Source: Bacillota bacterium (GTDB lineage Bacteria > Bacillota > Clostridia > Acetivibrionales > DSM-1351). From it: a DNA stretch of 64,000 nucleotides. Shown here piece after piece: positions 50,967 to 60,264 of this stretch (positions within the stretch are counted from its first letter, which is position 1; the number at the start of each line of letters is the position of its first letter). The translations under genes were made by a program, and so were the position numbers. The stretch lies in contig JAEYHZ010000014.1 in the NCBI GenBank assembly GCA_023409265.1, forward strand, positions 496,001 to 560,000, read 5' to 3'. The notes beneath the pieces were generated by a model that was not told the DNA's origin, made no database searches, and saw only the letters and a program-made list of their open reading frames with translations.

Positions 50967-53900
50967 TTATACGTTAAAGTTCGCGAAACTTCCCTCTTTT
51001 TTTGAAATTATTTCTAAAACCGACTTAATTCTCTCTTTAAGTTCGGCAACATGGGAGATTACCCCTACCAGTCTGCCTGTTTTCTGAATATCGACCAGGC
51101 ACTCAATGGCGTTGTCGAGGGATTCAGGATCAAGAGAACCAAAGCCTTCGTCCACAAATAGGGTATCAAGGCTTATACCTCCGGAATAGGATTGGACTAC
51201 GTCAGCAAGTCCAAGAGCAAGGGCAAGCGATGCCTTGAACCCCTCTCCTCCTGACAGTGTTTTTACATGTCTCGCCTTGCCGGTGTAGTTGTCAAACACT
51301 TCAAGCTCAAGACCCTGCTGTGCACGCCCCTTGCTTTTATCTTCCTTTCGCTTAAGTATGTACCTTGAGCCTGTCATTTTTTCCAGTCGCAGGTTTGCAG
51401 CTGATATTATTTCATCAAAGTATGCAGCGAGTACGTATCTCTCAAAGGTCAATCTCTGAGGGTTATCTCCTTTTGCTATTTTGGAAAGTTCACCTATTGT
51501 ATTGTACTTTTTCTCAAGTATTTGCAGTTTATCCATTATGTTTTCAAGCTGATCCAGAGTTTTTCCGTTATTTGAATATCTTGAAAAGACTATGTTTTGC
51601 TGTTCCTGGAGCTTTTTCTGCTCGCCCAGGAGCTCCTGATAGGCCTCTTCAAGCTTGTTCACCTCCTGGATGCTCAAAGTTTCGGTTTCTTTTTCAAGAT
51701 GGTCAAGCATATCCTTTTGTGACTTCAATTTTTGATAGAAGCTGTTTATTTCTCCCTGAAGAAGCTCTAACTCCTCCTGACTTTTCTTCATAGAGACAAA
51801 GTGTGCATAATCCGCAAAGTTTGCGGCCTTTAGCCTTTCCTCCAGCAGCCTGTCCAGTCTCTCCTTTTCCTCAGCACTTTCTTTCAGAGAGGTTGTGATG
51901 ACGGCCAGTTCCTTTTCTGCATTGCTCAAGGCCTCTCTGGTCTGGTCCCGGGCGCGCTCGGCATCTTTGAGGCCGGCCTCAAACAGCGAAATGGCGCGCC
52001 TGATATCTTCCATCGCTATATTAAGTCTGGATATGGACCGCATTTCCTGAGGTACTTCAACTTCTATACCTGCTACTGCAGCTTCTGCTCCGGCAATCTC
52101 TCCTGATATTGCGGTTTTCTGCTCGTTAAGACGGTTAAGCGCTTCTTCAAGCTTATTAAGATTGTCGGTGGCATCCTGGCAGTTCTTCTCAAGGGATTCT
52201 TTTTTTAGCACAAATTCGTTTATTTCTTTATACTTTGAGATCAGATTTACAGTCTCAGCTTTTAAAGCGGTACCTTTCTTATTTATTGCCTCTTTGGCAA
52301 GTTCCAGCCTGTTTAACAGTTGTATGTTCTCCAATTGGGCAAGGTTGTGCAGATCAAGCTGTAAAACTTCCGGCTCAAGGTTCAGAATCCTGTTTGTTAT
52401 CTCCAGTTTCCTGTTGATGAGATTACCGTTTATTTCTGATATTACTTTTAACTTATCTGTTCTTTGTTCACTTAATTGTGCCAACTCCTGTTTCATTGCC
52501 CTGAGCATTTCTTCAGAAGTTGTATTCTCAGGCGTATGTGCAGGACTGGGATGCTCAAGAGAACCACATACAGGGCACGGGGAGTTTTCCTTCAGAGATT
52601 TTGCCATCAAGCCTGCCTGACCTCGGAGGTAATTGTCTTCCTGCTGTTCAAGTCTGCTTCTAAAGCTTACAAATTTTGTGTCAAAGGCCTCAAAATCCCG
52701 TTTCTCGGTGTTGAAGCCCTCAGTTTGAATAAAAAAAGCTTCGATTAACTTTTTTATATTGTCCAACTCAACAAGCAATTTTTTATTTGCTGAAATCTCC
52801 TTGTCCAGGCGCACACCTTCAGCCTGGGCTGAATATATTCTTTTCAGGCTTTCTTCCTGTTCCTTAACGGCCTTTTTCTCAGACTCCAGCCGGCTTTGAT
52901 TAAGATTAAACTGATTGTTTATATCCTTGCTTTTCTGTTTTAAAGCTTCCAAATTCTTTATGCCTTTGTCATACTGAATAACCTTGGGAAGCATATTGTT
53001 CAAAAGAGCGAGCTCCGTCTCCTGCTTCTTCAGTAAAGGTTCTTTTTCCTTCTCTGCATCAAAAAGTATCCTGCGCTGTTCATATTCCTTACCGGCATTC
53101 CGAACCTTCTGCTTTGCCTGCTCAAGCTGTTCCGTTTTGGCTGCTATGGCTTGTCCTGCTTTCCTTAGCTGTTCATCAAGTTCTATTATAGGCAAAGCTT
53201 TTCTGGCATACTCAAGATCTGCCTCCTTATGCCTGTACTCTTCTGTTCTGTTCAAGGTTGCCCGGTATTCCAGCTTTAACTGTTCCTTATTTGCAAGTTT
53301 CTTATTTATTTCAGTGCATTTTGCAATCTCTTCCTTGAGAATACCCTGCTTTTCGGTTATTTGCTGAAGCTGAGCAGCAAAGAGCTCTATATAGCCTTTG
53401 TCTGCCAGTGCAGCTTCTTTGACTTTTTGTGTAAAAAGCTCTACATTTATGTTTTTGGAAGCCCTCAAGTTCTCAAGCGTTTCATCGTTTCCTACATCAA
53501 AGTGCTTTATATGCGTATCAATCTGAGTCCTTATGTCGTGAGCCGACTTATATAACTCTCTGCTTTCATCATCAAGTTTTTTTTGTATTTCCGCAAACCC
53601 TTCGGTTCCGAAAATTTTTCTAAAGATCAGTTCTCTTTCACTGCTGTCGGCTTCAAGCAGCTTGCGGAATTCCCCCTGGGGCAGCATTACAATTTGCTTG
53701 AACTGGGATTTGTTTATTCCCAAAAGCTCATTTATTTTTTCATCTACATTTGCAATTTTGGTTATAAGAGTTCCGTCAGGCAGCAAAAGCTCGGCATCTG
53801 CATTCCTTATTGTAAAGCCCTCGCCTCTCAGCTTTTTCTGCTCCTGCTGAGGAGATCTTTTTATTTTATAGGACCTGCCCCTCAATTCAAATTCCAGCTC

Positions 53901-54134
53901 TATGTAGGTTTCAGTTTCAGGCAGGGCAAAATCGCTTCTGAGGCTGTCCCTGTCACGGCTGCTGCCCGAAGCTTCTCCGAATAAAGCAAAGCTGATGGCA
54001 TCAAATATAGTTGTCTTTCCTGCACCCGTAGGTCCCGAGATGACAAATATCTGCTCCTGCAGCCTTGTAAAGTCTATTTTCTGTTCTTTTGCATAAGGCC
54101 CGAAGGCACTGATTGTAAGCTTTAACGGCTTCAT
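50967..54134 (-). CDS. sbcC: Nuclease SbcCD subunit C
   Basis: 1055-residue SMC-like ATPase that, with SbcD, cuts hairpin DNA and protein-blocked ends. Walker A ISGPTGAGKTTIFDAISFAL (residue 33), a long coiled coil, zinc hook SPCPVCGSLEHPSP in the middle, second coiled coil, then signature TLSGGEGFKASLALALGLAD and Walker B DTLFVDEGFGSLDPESL. Full length. It starts 28 bp after sbcD. Confidence 0.96.
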   Translation of the reverse strand: MKPLKLTISAFGPYAKEQKIDFTRLQEQIFVISGPTGAGKTTIFDAISFALFGEASGSSRDRDSLRSDFALPETETYIELEFELRGRSYKIKRSPQQEQKKLRGEGFTIRNADAELLLPDGTLITKIANVDEKINELLGINKSQFKQIVMLPQGEFRKLLEADSSERELIFRKIFGTEGFAEIQKKLDDESRELYKSAHDIRTQIDTHIKHFDVGNDETLENLRASKNINVELFTQKVKEAALADKGYIELFAAQLQQITEKQGILKEEIAKCTEINKKLANKEQLKLEYRATLNRTEEYRHKEADLEYARKALPIIELDEQLRKAGQAIAAKTEQLEQAKQKVRNAGKEYEQRRILFDAEKEKEPLLKKQETELALLNNMLPKVIQYDKGIKNLEALKQKSKDINNQFNLNQSRLESEKKAVKEQEESLKRIYSAQAEGVRLDKEISANKKLLVELDNIKKLIEAFFIQTEGFNTEKRDFEAFDTKFVSFRSRLEQQEDNYLRGQAGLMAKSLKENSPCPVCGSLEHPSPAHTPENTTSEEMLRAMKQELAQLSEQRTDKLKVISEINGNLINRKLEITNRILNLEPEVLQLDLHNLAQLENIQLLNRLELAKEAINKKGTALKAETVNLISKYKEINEFVLKKESLEKNCQDATDNLNKLEEALNRLNEQKTAISGEIAGAEAAVAGIEVEVPQEMRSISRLNIAMEDIRRAISLFEAGLKDAERARDQTREALSNAEKELAVITTSLKESAEEKERLDRLLEERLKAANFADYAHFVSMKKSQEELELLQGEINSFYQKLKSQKDMLDHLEKETETLSIQEVNKLEEAYQELLGEQKKLQEQQNIVFSRYSNNGKTLDQLENIMDKLQILEKKYNTIGELSKIAKGDNPQRLTFERYVLAAYFDEIISAANLRLEKMTGSRYILKRKEDKSKGRAQQGLELEVFDNYTGKARHVKTLSGGEGFKASLALALGLADVVQSYSGGISLDTLFVDEGFGSLDPESLDNAIECLVDIQKTGRLVGVISHVAELKERIKSVLEIISKKEGSFANFNV

Positions 54135-54162
54135 AATTCAACCCTCAGCGTGCTAGCGCCCG

Positions 54163-55326
54163 CTATACTCCTTCCCGCTCAACCTCTCCGATTATTCTTG
54201 CCATAACGGCTTCAGCCTCTTCGCTCATGGGCTCTCCCTGTATTACATCATGGAATTCTCTGAAAAGTTCCAGCTTGGTCCTGGATTTATAGCCCTGTGA
54301 AGCCGAAGTTCTGGAATCCTCTTTTTGTGCTCCGGATTCTCTTGAAAGTCCCATTATATTGGGATAAACTGATCTTAATTTGGATATGGGGTCTATCAAT
54401 TCCCCCCTGTCGGTAAGGACAGCATATATGTAGTCCTCAGTATTGGCAGTTTTATATACCTGCGGACTGATCAATTCATTAATGGGGCCTTTTATAATTC
54501 GCATATCCCTTTTGGGTATCAGATCGATATGTCTGGTGGAAATACTTCCCCCACCGTCAAGTTCAACAACCGTTATTCCCTTTTTCTGATTTACCTCTGA
54601 AAAAGAATATTTCATTAGTGAACCTGAATATCTTACCCTTTCATAACCTGCCTTTTGCGGAGCATGAAGATGTCCCAGCGCTGTATAATTGAACATGGCA
54701 AAATAATCCGAGCTGACAAAATCTGTACCTCCGATGCTGAGTGGCCTTTCCGATTCACTGACATATTCGGCGGGCTTACCCATATGAGTTATGTATCCAT
54801 GAGTTACCATTATGTTTCTTTGACTGGAATCATAGGCCTGTCCGATCTTGTCTATTATTCTTTTCATTGCATCATCATGGGTGGATATCTGACTATCGTC
54901 GTAAATATGTCGAATGTTTCTGGGATCGGTATATGGCATGAGATAGAAGTTTACAGGACCAAAAGTATCCTCCAGCCCTATGCAGGGAACATTTCCATCA
55001 AAAATCCCGGCAATATGAAGACCGTTGTTGGTCAGGATCCTGCTGGCAAAGGACAGTCTTTCGGCACTATCGTGATTACCGGCAATAGCCAGAATGGGCA
55101 ACTTCATTTCCAGAAGCAGCTTGTTGAACACCTCATCCACCAGCTCCACGGCTTCCACAGGCGGTATGCTTCTGTCATATATATCACCTGCCAGCACAAG
55201 AGCATCGGGCCTCTCCCGGTCAATAACCGATACAAGCTGTTCCAGAAGATACTTCTGCTCCTCCAGCATACTGAAATCATTTACAATTTTTCCTATATGC
55301 CAGTCTCCGGTATGTATTATTTTCAT
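54163..55326 (-). CDS. sbcD: Nuclease SbcCD subunit D
   Basis: 387-residue Mre11-type exonuclease/endonuclease subunit. Phosphoesterase motifs in order: IHTGDWHIGK (residue 4), LVLAGDIYDRSIPP, AIAGNHDSAERL, MVTHGYITH and TALGHLHAPQ. Together they bind two metal ions. Co-transcribed with sbcC. The 250 bp upstream (55327-55577) show no gene or clear promoter. Confidence 0.96.
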   Translation of the reverse strand: MKIIHTGDWHIGKIVNDFSMLEEQKYLLEQLVSVIDRERPDALVLAGDIYDRSIPPVEAVELVDEVFNKLLLEMKLPILAIAGNHDSAERLSFASRILTNNGLHIAGIFDGNVPCIGLEDTFGPVNFYLMPYTDPRNIRHIYDDSQISTHDDAMKRIIDKIGQAYDSSQRNIMVTHGYITHMGKPAEYVSESERPLSIGGTDFVSSDYFAMFNYTALGHLHAPQKAGYERVRYSGSLMKYSFSEVNQKKGITVVELDGGGSISTRHIDLIPKRDMRIIKGPINELISPQVYKTANTEDYIYAVLTDRGELIDPISKLRSVYPNIMGLSRESGAQKEDSRTSASQGYKSRTKLELFREFHDVIQGEPMSEEAEAVMARIIGEVEREGV

Positions 55327-55577
55327 ATTACTCTTCCTTTTATAAGTTAATAAGCATTTCCAATGTAATTAGCCATTTCTATGTATCGGGTATTTATTTC
55401 AACAATAATGTTCGAGTTAAATAAGTAAAAATACAATATTATATTGAATTAAGCCCGATAGTACTTCCGTGCAAGCATACAACAATGTGTTGCAACCGAA
55501 ATAATTAAAGAAACAGTCACAGTGCAAAATGCTGATTTATTTAAGCAGTCTGCTTTAATTCTGCTGGATTTGCTGTT

Positions 55578-56462
55578 TTATGCCGGCATAATTATCTTTA
55601 TCCCGGCTTCGATTATTTCAAAATCGATTGTTTTGGCTGAAACTATTTCCCCATCAATATTCAGACAGAGTTCCTCATCGCTTTCAATTTTTATTTTCCT
55701 TCCCTTAAAGAAGCTTACTTCCTTTATCTCACCGTGCTGACCCTTCATGTATTTCGGAAAAAGATTAAGTATTTTCAGGCGGCTTACCTCACTGACCAGA
55801 CAAATATCCAGAAGCCCGTCGTCCAGAATGGCAGCAGGTGCCGGTATGATGCCTCCTCCATAGAATTTTCCATTGGCCACTGCTACCAGTAATGCATCTA
55901 GGTCTATCTTTTTTCCGTCGATATCCACCTTTATTCTGCATATTTTATGCTTGAAAACAGTGTAGATAATTGACAGCAGATAAGCCATACTTCCTGTAAT
56001 TCCAGGCTTCTTTTTGAACAGGTTGGCATTATAAACCACATTGGCATCAAACCCGATTGAGGATATATTTACAAAGTACTTATCATTGACCTTTGCCAGA
56101 TCAATGCTTCTTTCAACTCCGTTAATTGTTCGGACTATTACACCTCTAACATCGGTTTCTGAATGGAGGCTGCGGATAAAATCATTACCTGACCCTGTAG
56201 GTATGACACCTAAAGATGAAGCTGTGCCCGCAATTCCATTGACAATTTCATTTACTGTCCCATCTCCTCCAATGGAATATACTCTGCATTCTCCGCTGCC
56301 TGAATGAGCTTTTGCTATTTCGGTAGCATGTCCGGGATATTTTGTAACTTCCACAACCAATTCATCATTGACTTTATCTTTAAAGCACTCATTTATAAAT
56401 GGAACCAATCCCATTGACTTCCCTTTTCCTGCTGCCGGATTAATTATAAAGATATGTTTCAT
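55578..56462 (-). CDS. Diacylglycerol kinase-family lipid kinase (DagK/YegS/BmrU)
   Basis: 294 residues. N-terminal kinase domain: IINPAAGKGKSMGLVPF and VYSIGGDGTVNEIVNGIAG, the GGDGT motif of the DAGK catalytic domain, then IPTGSGNDFIRSLHS. The C-terminal beta domain has GGGIIPAPAAILDDGLLDIC, as in DgkB-like enzymes. It probably phosphorylates diacylglycerol or a related lipid. Followed by sbcD after a 250-bp gap. Confidence 0.92.
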   Translation of the reverse strand: MKHIFIINPAAGKGKSMGLVPFINECFKDKVNDELVVEVTKYPGHATEIAKAHSGSGECRVYSIGGDGTVNEIVNGIAGTASSLGVIPTGSGNDFIRSLHSETDVRGVIVRTINGVERSIDLAKVNDKYFVNISSIGFDANVVYNANLFKKKPGITGSMAYLLSIIYTVFKHKICRIKVDIDGKKIDLDALLVAVANGKFYGGGIIPAPAAILDDGLLDICLVSEVSRLKILNLFPKYMKGQHGEIKEVSFFKGRKIKIESDEELCLNIDGEIVSAKTIDFEIIEAGIKIIMPA

Positions 56463-56735
56463 TCAGGGCCCCCATCAAATTATTAATGTTTTCAGGTTCA
56501 TAACCTAAACTATGGCAATTTTTTTATTTGTAATTTATAGCATATTAATCATAATTAATTATTAATTTTCTTCTTACCTCAAGAGTGGTTTAACAAGCAA
56601 AGGTGACTATAGGACACATGAGCATTTATAGCCCCGTTATATTTTATTATTTTAGCACAATTCATATTCAACAGATAGATATAGCCCAAAATGCCTGGCA
56701 TTTATATATGTAAAATTTCTCAAGATTAAAAATAG

Positions 56736-56892
56736 GTGTTCTTAAAATAATTACACACGATTTTGAAGCGAGAGATTTTCCCATAGTGCAAGGCGGAGAA
56801 AGGTGCAATATCTCTTTATTGTACCTGACCACAACGCAGAAATACCTGAGAATAACCGTTTCAAACATGGGAGGTTATTGTTTTAAGAGCAC
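56736..56892. repeat. Palindromic MITE-like repeat, second end type
   Basis: 157 bp. Its centre GTGCAAGGCGGAGAAAGGTG matches the copy at 62558 almost base for base and is followed by a matching TTTATTGTACC. The ends, GTGTTCTTAAAATAATTA and TTATTGTTTTAAGAGCAC, are inverted repeats of a different sequence from the main family. It lies 12 bp after the AraC stop. Confidence 0.75.
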
Positions 56893-56904
56893 TAGCTGCA
56901 GTTA

Positions 56905-57732
56905 TCAGGTTTGGCGGTGCAGCTGGCGGAATTCGGACGGTGTGACGCCCTCATGTTTTTTGAAAACCGAACAGAAATAGCTTGTATCGTTATATCCGGT
57001 TTTTTCTGCTATATCCTTGACAGCAATATCACTTTCCTGAATCAGGAGTTCCTTTGCCTTCTGCATTCTTAAAAGAGTCATGTACACAAATGGCCTCATT
57101 CTGAAAGTTTTGTTAAACAGCCTGCAAAGATACTGGGGGGAGGCATTAATCGTGTCAGCCATTTCCTCTATGGTTGGATTTTTTGAGTAACTTTCTTCAA
57201 TAAATGTTATTACCGGCTCCAGTTGTTTCAGCTTGGAGACTCCCGAGGCTTCCTCCTCCTTCATTTTTTGACGGCGCAGCTCTATCAGAAGGCTGTAGAG
57301 TTTAGCCGAGCATTCATATCCCATGATTAAGCCCTTGGAAGGTGCAGCAAGATAGATTTCATTTATGAGATTATCCAGCACCTTTAAGTCACTGAAGCTT
57401 AAAACCTCATAAGACTTAAACCCGAGAGAATTCATAAGAAAGGGGATACCCTCTCCGTCAAAGGTCACCCAGTGGGTTTCCCAGGGTTCTTCAATGGCAT
57501 AATACTCATGAGGTACTCCGGGGTATAGTAAAAACCCTATATTCTTATGAATAATAAACTCCTTATTATCTATCAAAAGTTTACCGACTCCCCTGACACA
57601 ATGTATCCACTGATAGTCAGTATATCCATTGGGTCTTTCAATATGGTCCTGATTCTCAAGGCCTCCCACCCCCTTAACATAATATGGCAGTTTATCCTCT
57701 TCTGTTATCAATGTGAACAAGTAATTATTCAT
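56905..57732 (-). CDS. AraC-family transcriptional regulator
   Basis: 275 residues. N-terminal cupin-like sugar-binding domain (RPNGYTDYQWIHCVRGVGKL, then FLLYPGVPHEYY) and C-terminal double helix-turn-helix (EEMADTINASPQYLCRLFNK, then AVKDIAEKTGYNDTSYFCSV). It is divergent from the 58004 gene and near the GH53/GH35 genes, so it is a plausible regulator of local plant-polysaccharide use. Confidence 0.92.
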   Translation of the reverse strand: MNNYLFTLITEEDKLPYYVKGVGGLENQDHIERPNGYTDYQWIHCVRGVGKLLIDNKEFIIHKNIGFLLYPGVPHEYYAIEEPWETHWVTFDGEGIPFLMNSLGFKSYEVLSFSDLKVLDNLINEIYLAAPSKGLIMGYECSAKLYSLLIELRRQKMKEEEASGVSKLKQLEPVITFIEESYSKNPTIEEMADTINASPQYLCRLFNKTFRMRPFVYMTLLRMQKAKELLIQESDIAVKDIAEKTGYNDTSYFCSVFKKHEGVTPSEFRQLHRQT

Positions 57733-57837
57733 AAGCTTATTCCAGCCCCATCAGGTTTCATATATTTATATAAGTATAATATACTATTATAGAAACGTAC
57801 ACAATAGTATTTTATAATGAAAATATAGTTATATAAC

Positions 57838-57950
57838 CCAAGGAAAAATCACAAATGGCGACCTTTTCCTGGTTGAAACGCAGCCGAGTTAAAGTAAATT
57901 TTTCTACAAGCGAAAATTTTCTCTGAACTGATGCGTTATAAAACAGTTCT
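57838..57950 (+). promoter_or_regulatory. Nested palindromes in the AraC / 58004 intergenic region
   Basis: First, CCAAGGAAAA pairs with TTTTCCTGG (57838-57847 and 57864-57872). Second, AACGCA and AGTT pair outward with AACT and TGCGTT (57877-57946), enclosing a further AAATTTTTC/GAAAATTTT stem. Both lie upstream of the 58004 gene. They may be regulator sites or a leader structure. No repeat-family match was found. Confidence 0.4.
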
Positions 57951-58003
57951 AAACATTCCATAAGACACGTAATTCAAGGGAAAATATTAAAAAGGAGGAA
58001 GAT

Positions 58004-59836
58004 ATGGGTAAGTTTATTTTAAATATAATTCACAGACCTGAAATGGTTCCTGAATATGCCGAAAAGGTTACCGGTCAGGGTAAAAAAGAGGACATTTCCC
58101 GAAAAAGCCTTTTGACCGAATCACTTGACATCTTCAAGCTTCAGCAGAAGATTGCCCATGACAACGGTTTTAAGACAACCATACAAATGACATATGCAAG
58201 TCTTTTCAACGAGGAAGCCGTAGCTCTTGCAAAAGAACATCACGAAAGATTCGGTGATGAAATAGGACTTACACTTCTGGGTCTCCCCTGCAAGGAGTTC
58301 AGAGAGAAGTACAAGACCAAAGATTTCTGTATCTGGATGTTTTCCATGGAGGACAAAAAATCCATAGTAACTGATGTTTTTGAAAAATTCCATCAGGTAT
58401 TCGGCTTCTATCCAACTTCAACCGGTTCATATTACCTGGACGCCGATTTAACAAACTACATAAAACAGCAGTACCCTATGGTTAAATGCGCTGTTGCCAC
58501 CTGTTGGGAAGAAGGTCCAAAAGCATACAGAACCTGCAATAATTCCTGGTATACTCTATTTGACGGGGGCCCATGGAATCCCTGGATACCTTCAAAGCAG
58601 AATACCCACTCACCGGCGGCAAATGAGGCTGAAGACAGCGGTATAGTTGCTATTCCTCATCTGTCCAGAGACCTTCTTGCCTGCTTCGACGGCAATGGTT
58701 CAAACTTCGGAACCCATCCTCAGAATGTATTAAGAGGTATGATCTATAAGGACGGAGAGTATCCATATCTCTATAACCTGATTGATCAGTACAAGTCCCT
58801 TCAGAAGTACAATAACGGATATGCCTACAATATGATGTTCGTTGGTCCGGGGTGGATGAACAAGATGGGCCGGTGGGAAGCACCATATGAACTGCTCGTG
58901 AAGAGCTATGAAGACGGTATGGCATATTACGCTGAGCTTCGTGACAAAGGTGAAATTGAAGACATGACTATGACTGAATTTGCTGACTGGTACCGTTCAA
59001 ATAAAACCTATACCGAACCCGAATGTGCTCTTTGGAAGGATATACTTTACGGTTCGGAAAAGCAGCTGTTCTGGTATGTTGATCCATTCCTGCGCACCTG
59101 TGTCGACATGAATCAAGGTGGAGCACTTATTGATCTGAGACCTTATGTTTCAAAGATTGAATGGCCTGTAGGAATAGGTACAAAGCATGTACAGGATGCT
59201 TCCTACCCATTCCTTATCCAGTCGATGTACAGAGCAGGTTATTTTACCCATTATGCAGGTGAGGGAACCATTAAGAGCTGCAAGGTAAGCTATCAGGGAG
59301 AAGAGGTTGATCTTTGCCTATGCAGAACAAAAGCCAAGTTCTCCCAGAACGGTAAAGACAGAATTTTAACTCTTGACCCTGTGGAAATTGAATTCAGCGA
59401 CCTTACAATAAAGCTTGTTTCAACCTTTACTTTTACTGAAGGAACAGGAAAGATCAAGATTTCAAGAAAGATAATTGAAATGAGCAATCCCGATGCTGTT
59501 GTACATATAAATGAATATACAACAGCCTGCTACGGAACTACCGAATATCCGGAGGATATGTGCGGAATAGTCCTGAAGTGTATCGGCAGGGATGACGTTA
59601 AAGAAATTGTTTATAAATACAAGTGCCGTGAGGAAAATGTCTCTGATATAAAGAAAGTTGAAGCAATTATACCTCAGATTGACACCAGAATAGCAATGAC
59701 TCCTATGGTCGATGGAGTTGAAGGTTACTTCAGAGAGGGCTATGCTTTCTCACCGATGTTTACACTGGGATTAACCAGAAATATTTCTAATAATGGGGAG
59801 ATGATCACATGTCTCAATCTGGAAAAGGCAGACTGA
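58004..59836 (+). CDS. Large cytosolic protein of unrecognised family, possible carbohydrate-active enzyme
   Basis: 610 residues, no signal peptide or membrane helix. I do not recognise the family. Residues 40-180 read like the (beta/alpha) barrel of NodB-deacetylase or GH57/GH38-type enzymes: SLDIFKLQQKIAHDNGFKTT, GDEIGLTLLGLPCKEF, FGFYPTSTGSYYLDADL and MVKCAVATCWEEGP. The middle is rich in Trp, Tyr and Gly (DGGPWNPWIPS, MFVGPGWMNKMGRWEAPYE). Residues 420-600 look all-beta. Potential acids and His suitable for catalysis are plentiful. Strong AAAGGAGG upstream. The neighbouring AraC, GH53 and GH35 genes suggest a role on plant-derived sugars (inference). Confidence 0.6.
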   Translation: MGKFILNIIHRPEMVPEYAEKVTGQGKKEDISRKSLLTESLDIFKLQQKIAHDNGFKTTIQMTYASLFNEEAVALAKEHHERFGDEIGLTLLGLPCKEFREKYKTKDFCIWMFSMEDKKSIVTDVFEKFHQVFGFYPTSTGSYYLDADLTNYIKQQYPMVKCAVATCWEEGPKAYRTCNNSWYTLFDGGPWNPWIPSKQNTHSPAANEAEDSGIVAIPHLSRDLLACFDGNGSNFGTHPQNVLRGMIYKDGEYPYLYNLIDQYKSLQKYNNGYAYNMMFVGPGWMNKMGRWEAPYELLVKSYEDGMAYYAELRDKGEIEDMTMTEFADWYRSNKTYTEPECALWKDILYGSEKQLFWYVDPFLRTCVDMNQGGALIDLRPYVSKIEWPVGIGTKHVQDASYPFLIQSMYRAGYFTHYAGEGTIKSCKVSYQGEEVDLCLCRTKAKFSQNGKDRILTLDPVEIEFSDLTIKLVSTFTFTEGTGKIKISRKIIEMSNPDAVVHINEYTTACYGTTEYPEDMCGIVLKCIGRDDVKEIVYKYKCREENVSDIKKVEAIIPQIDTRIAMTPMVDGVEGYFREGYAFSPMFTLGLTRNISNNGEMITCLNLEKAD

Positions 59837-60021
59837 ATTACAGATGTCCCTCCTGCTTTATGAGGGATCTTGATATCGATATGTTTTACGATAAGGACAA
59901 GGATGAATACTATTGTCTCAGGTGCCAGTATACCGGCAACGAAAAAGATGTGCTTGAAAAAAATGAAATGGCACGTTTCAGATACAGAAGCATGCTAAAA
60001 AGAATAACCAATTTTGATTAA
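59809..60021 (+). CDS. Small zinc-ribbon protein
   Basis: 70 residues. YRCPSCFMRD (Cys 13 and 16) and YYCLRCQYTG (about residues 36 and 39) form two CxxC pairs, the usual zinc-ribbon layout. A basic tail follows (residues 55-68). ATG 59809 has GGGGAG upstream and lies inside the end of the 58004 gene, overlapping it by 28 bp in another frame, so the two are translationally coupled. Function unknown; it may bind nucleic acid or the partner protein. Confidence 0.75.
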   Translation: MSQSGKGRLNYRCPSCFMRDLDIDMFYDKDKDEYYCLRCQYTGNEKDVLEKNEMARFRYRSMLKRITNFD

Positions 60022-60048
60022 GCAGGGATTCTTTCACTCAATATAATA

Positions 60049-60089
60049 AGAAGAGCCGGGTAATTGTAAAACTGTTACCCGGCTCTTCT
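60049..60089 (+). terminator. Intrinsic terminator after the 58004/59809 pair
   Basis: 15-bp perfect stem (60049-60063 and 60075-60089), 11-nt loop, GC-rich middle, followed by CTTTATT. The space 60090-60264 is AT-rich and must hold the promoter of the next gene. Confidence 0.9.
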
Positions 60090-60264
60090 CTTTATTATCA
60101 CAGTTGATGTCCCAACTTCAGAAATTAAGCAGGTAATGCATTATACGTTAAATCTGTCTGCTTTAACTCCAGGTATTTTCATTAACTGCTACAAAGTTTA
60201 TATTGTCATTTTTCTCCAATATATTATAATAATTAAATATTCCGGCTATTACTGGAGGTGGCTA

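Noticed and set aside
54655..55350. 231-codon plus-strand open frame over sbcD
   Set aside because: Antisense to sbcD, whose phosphoesterase motifs are all intact; no ribosome binding site.
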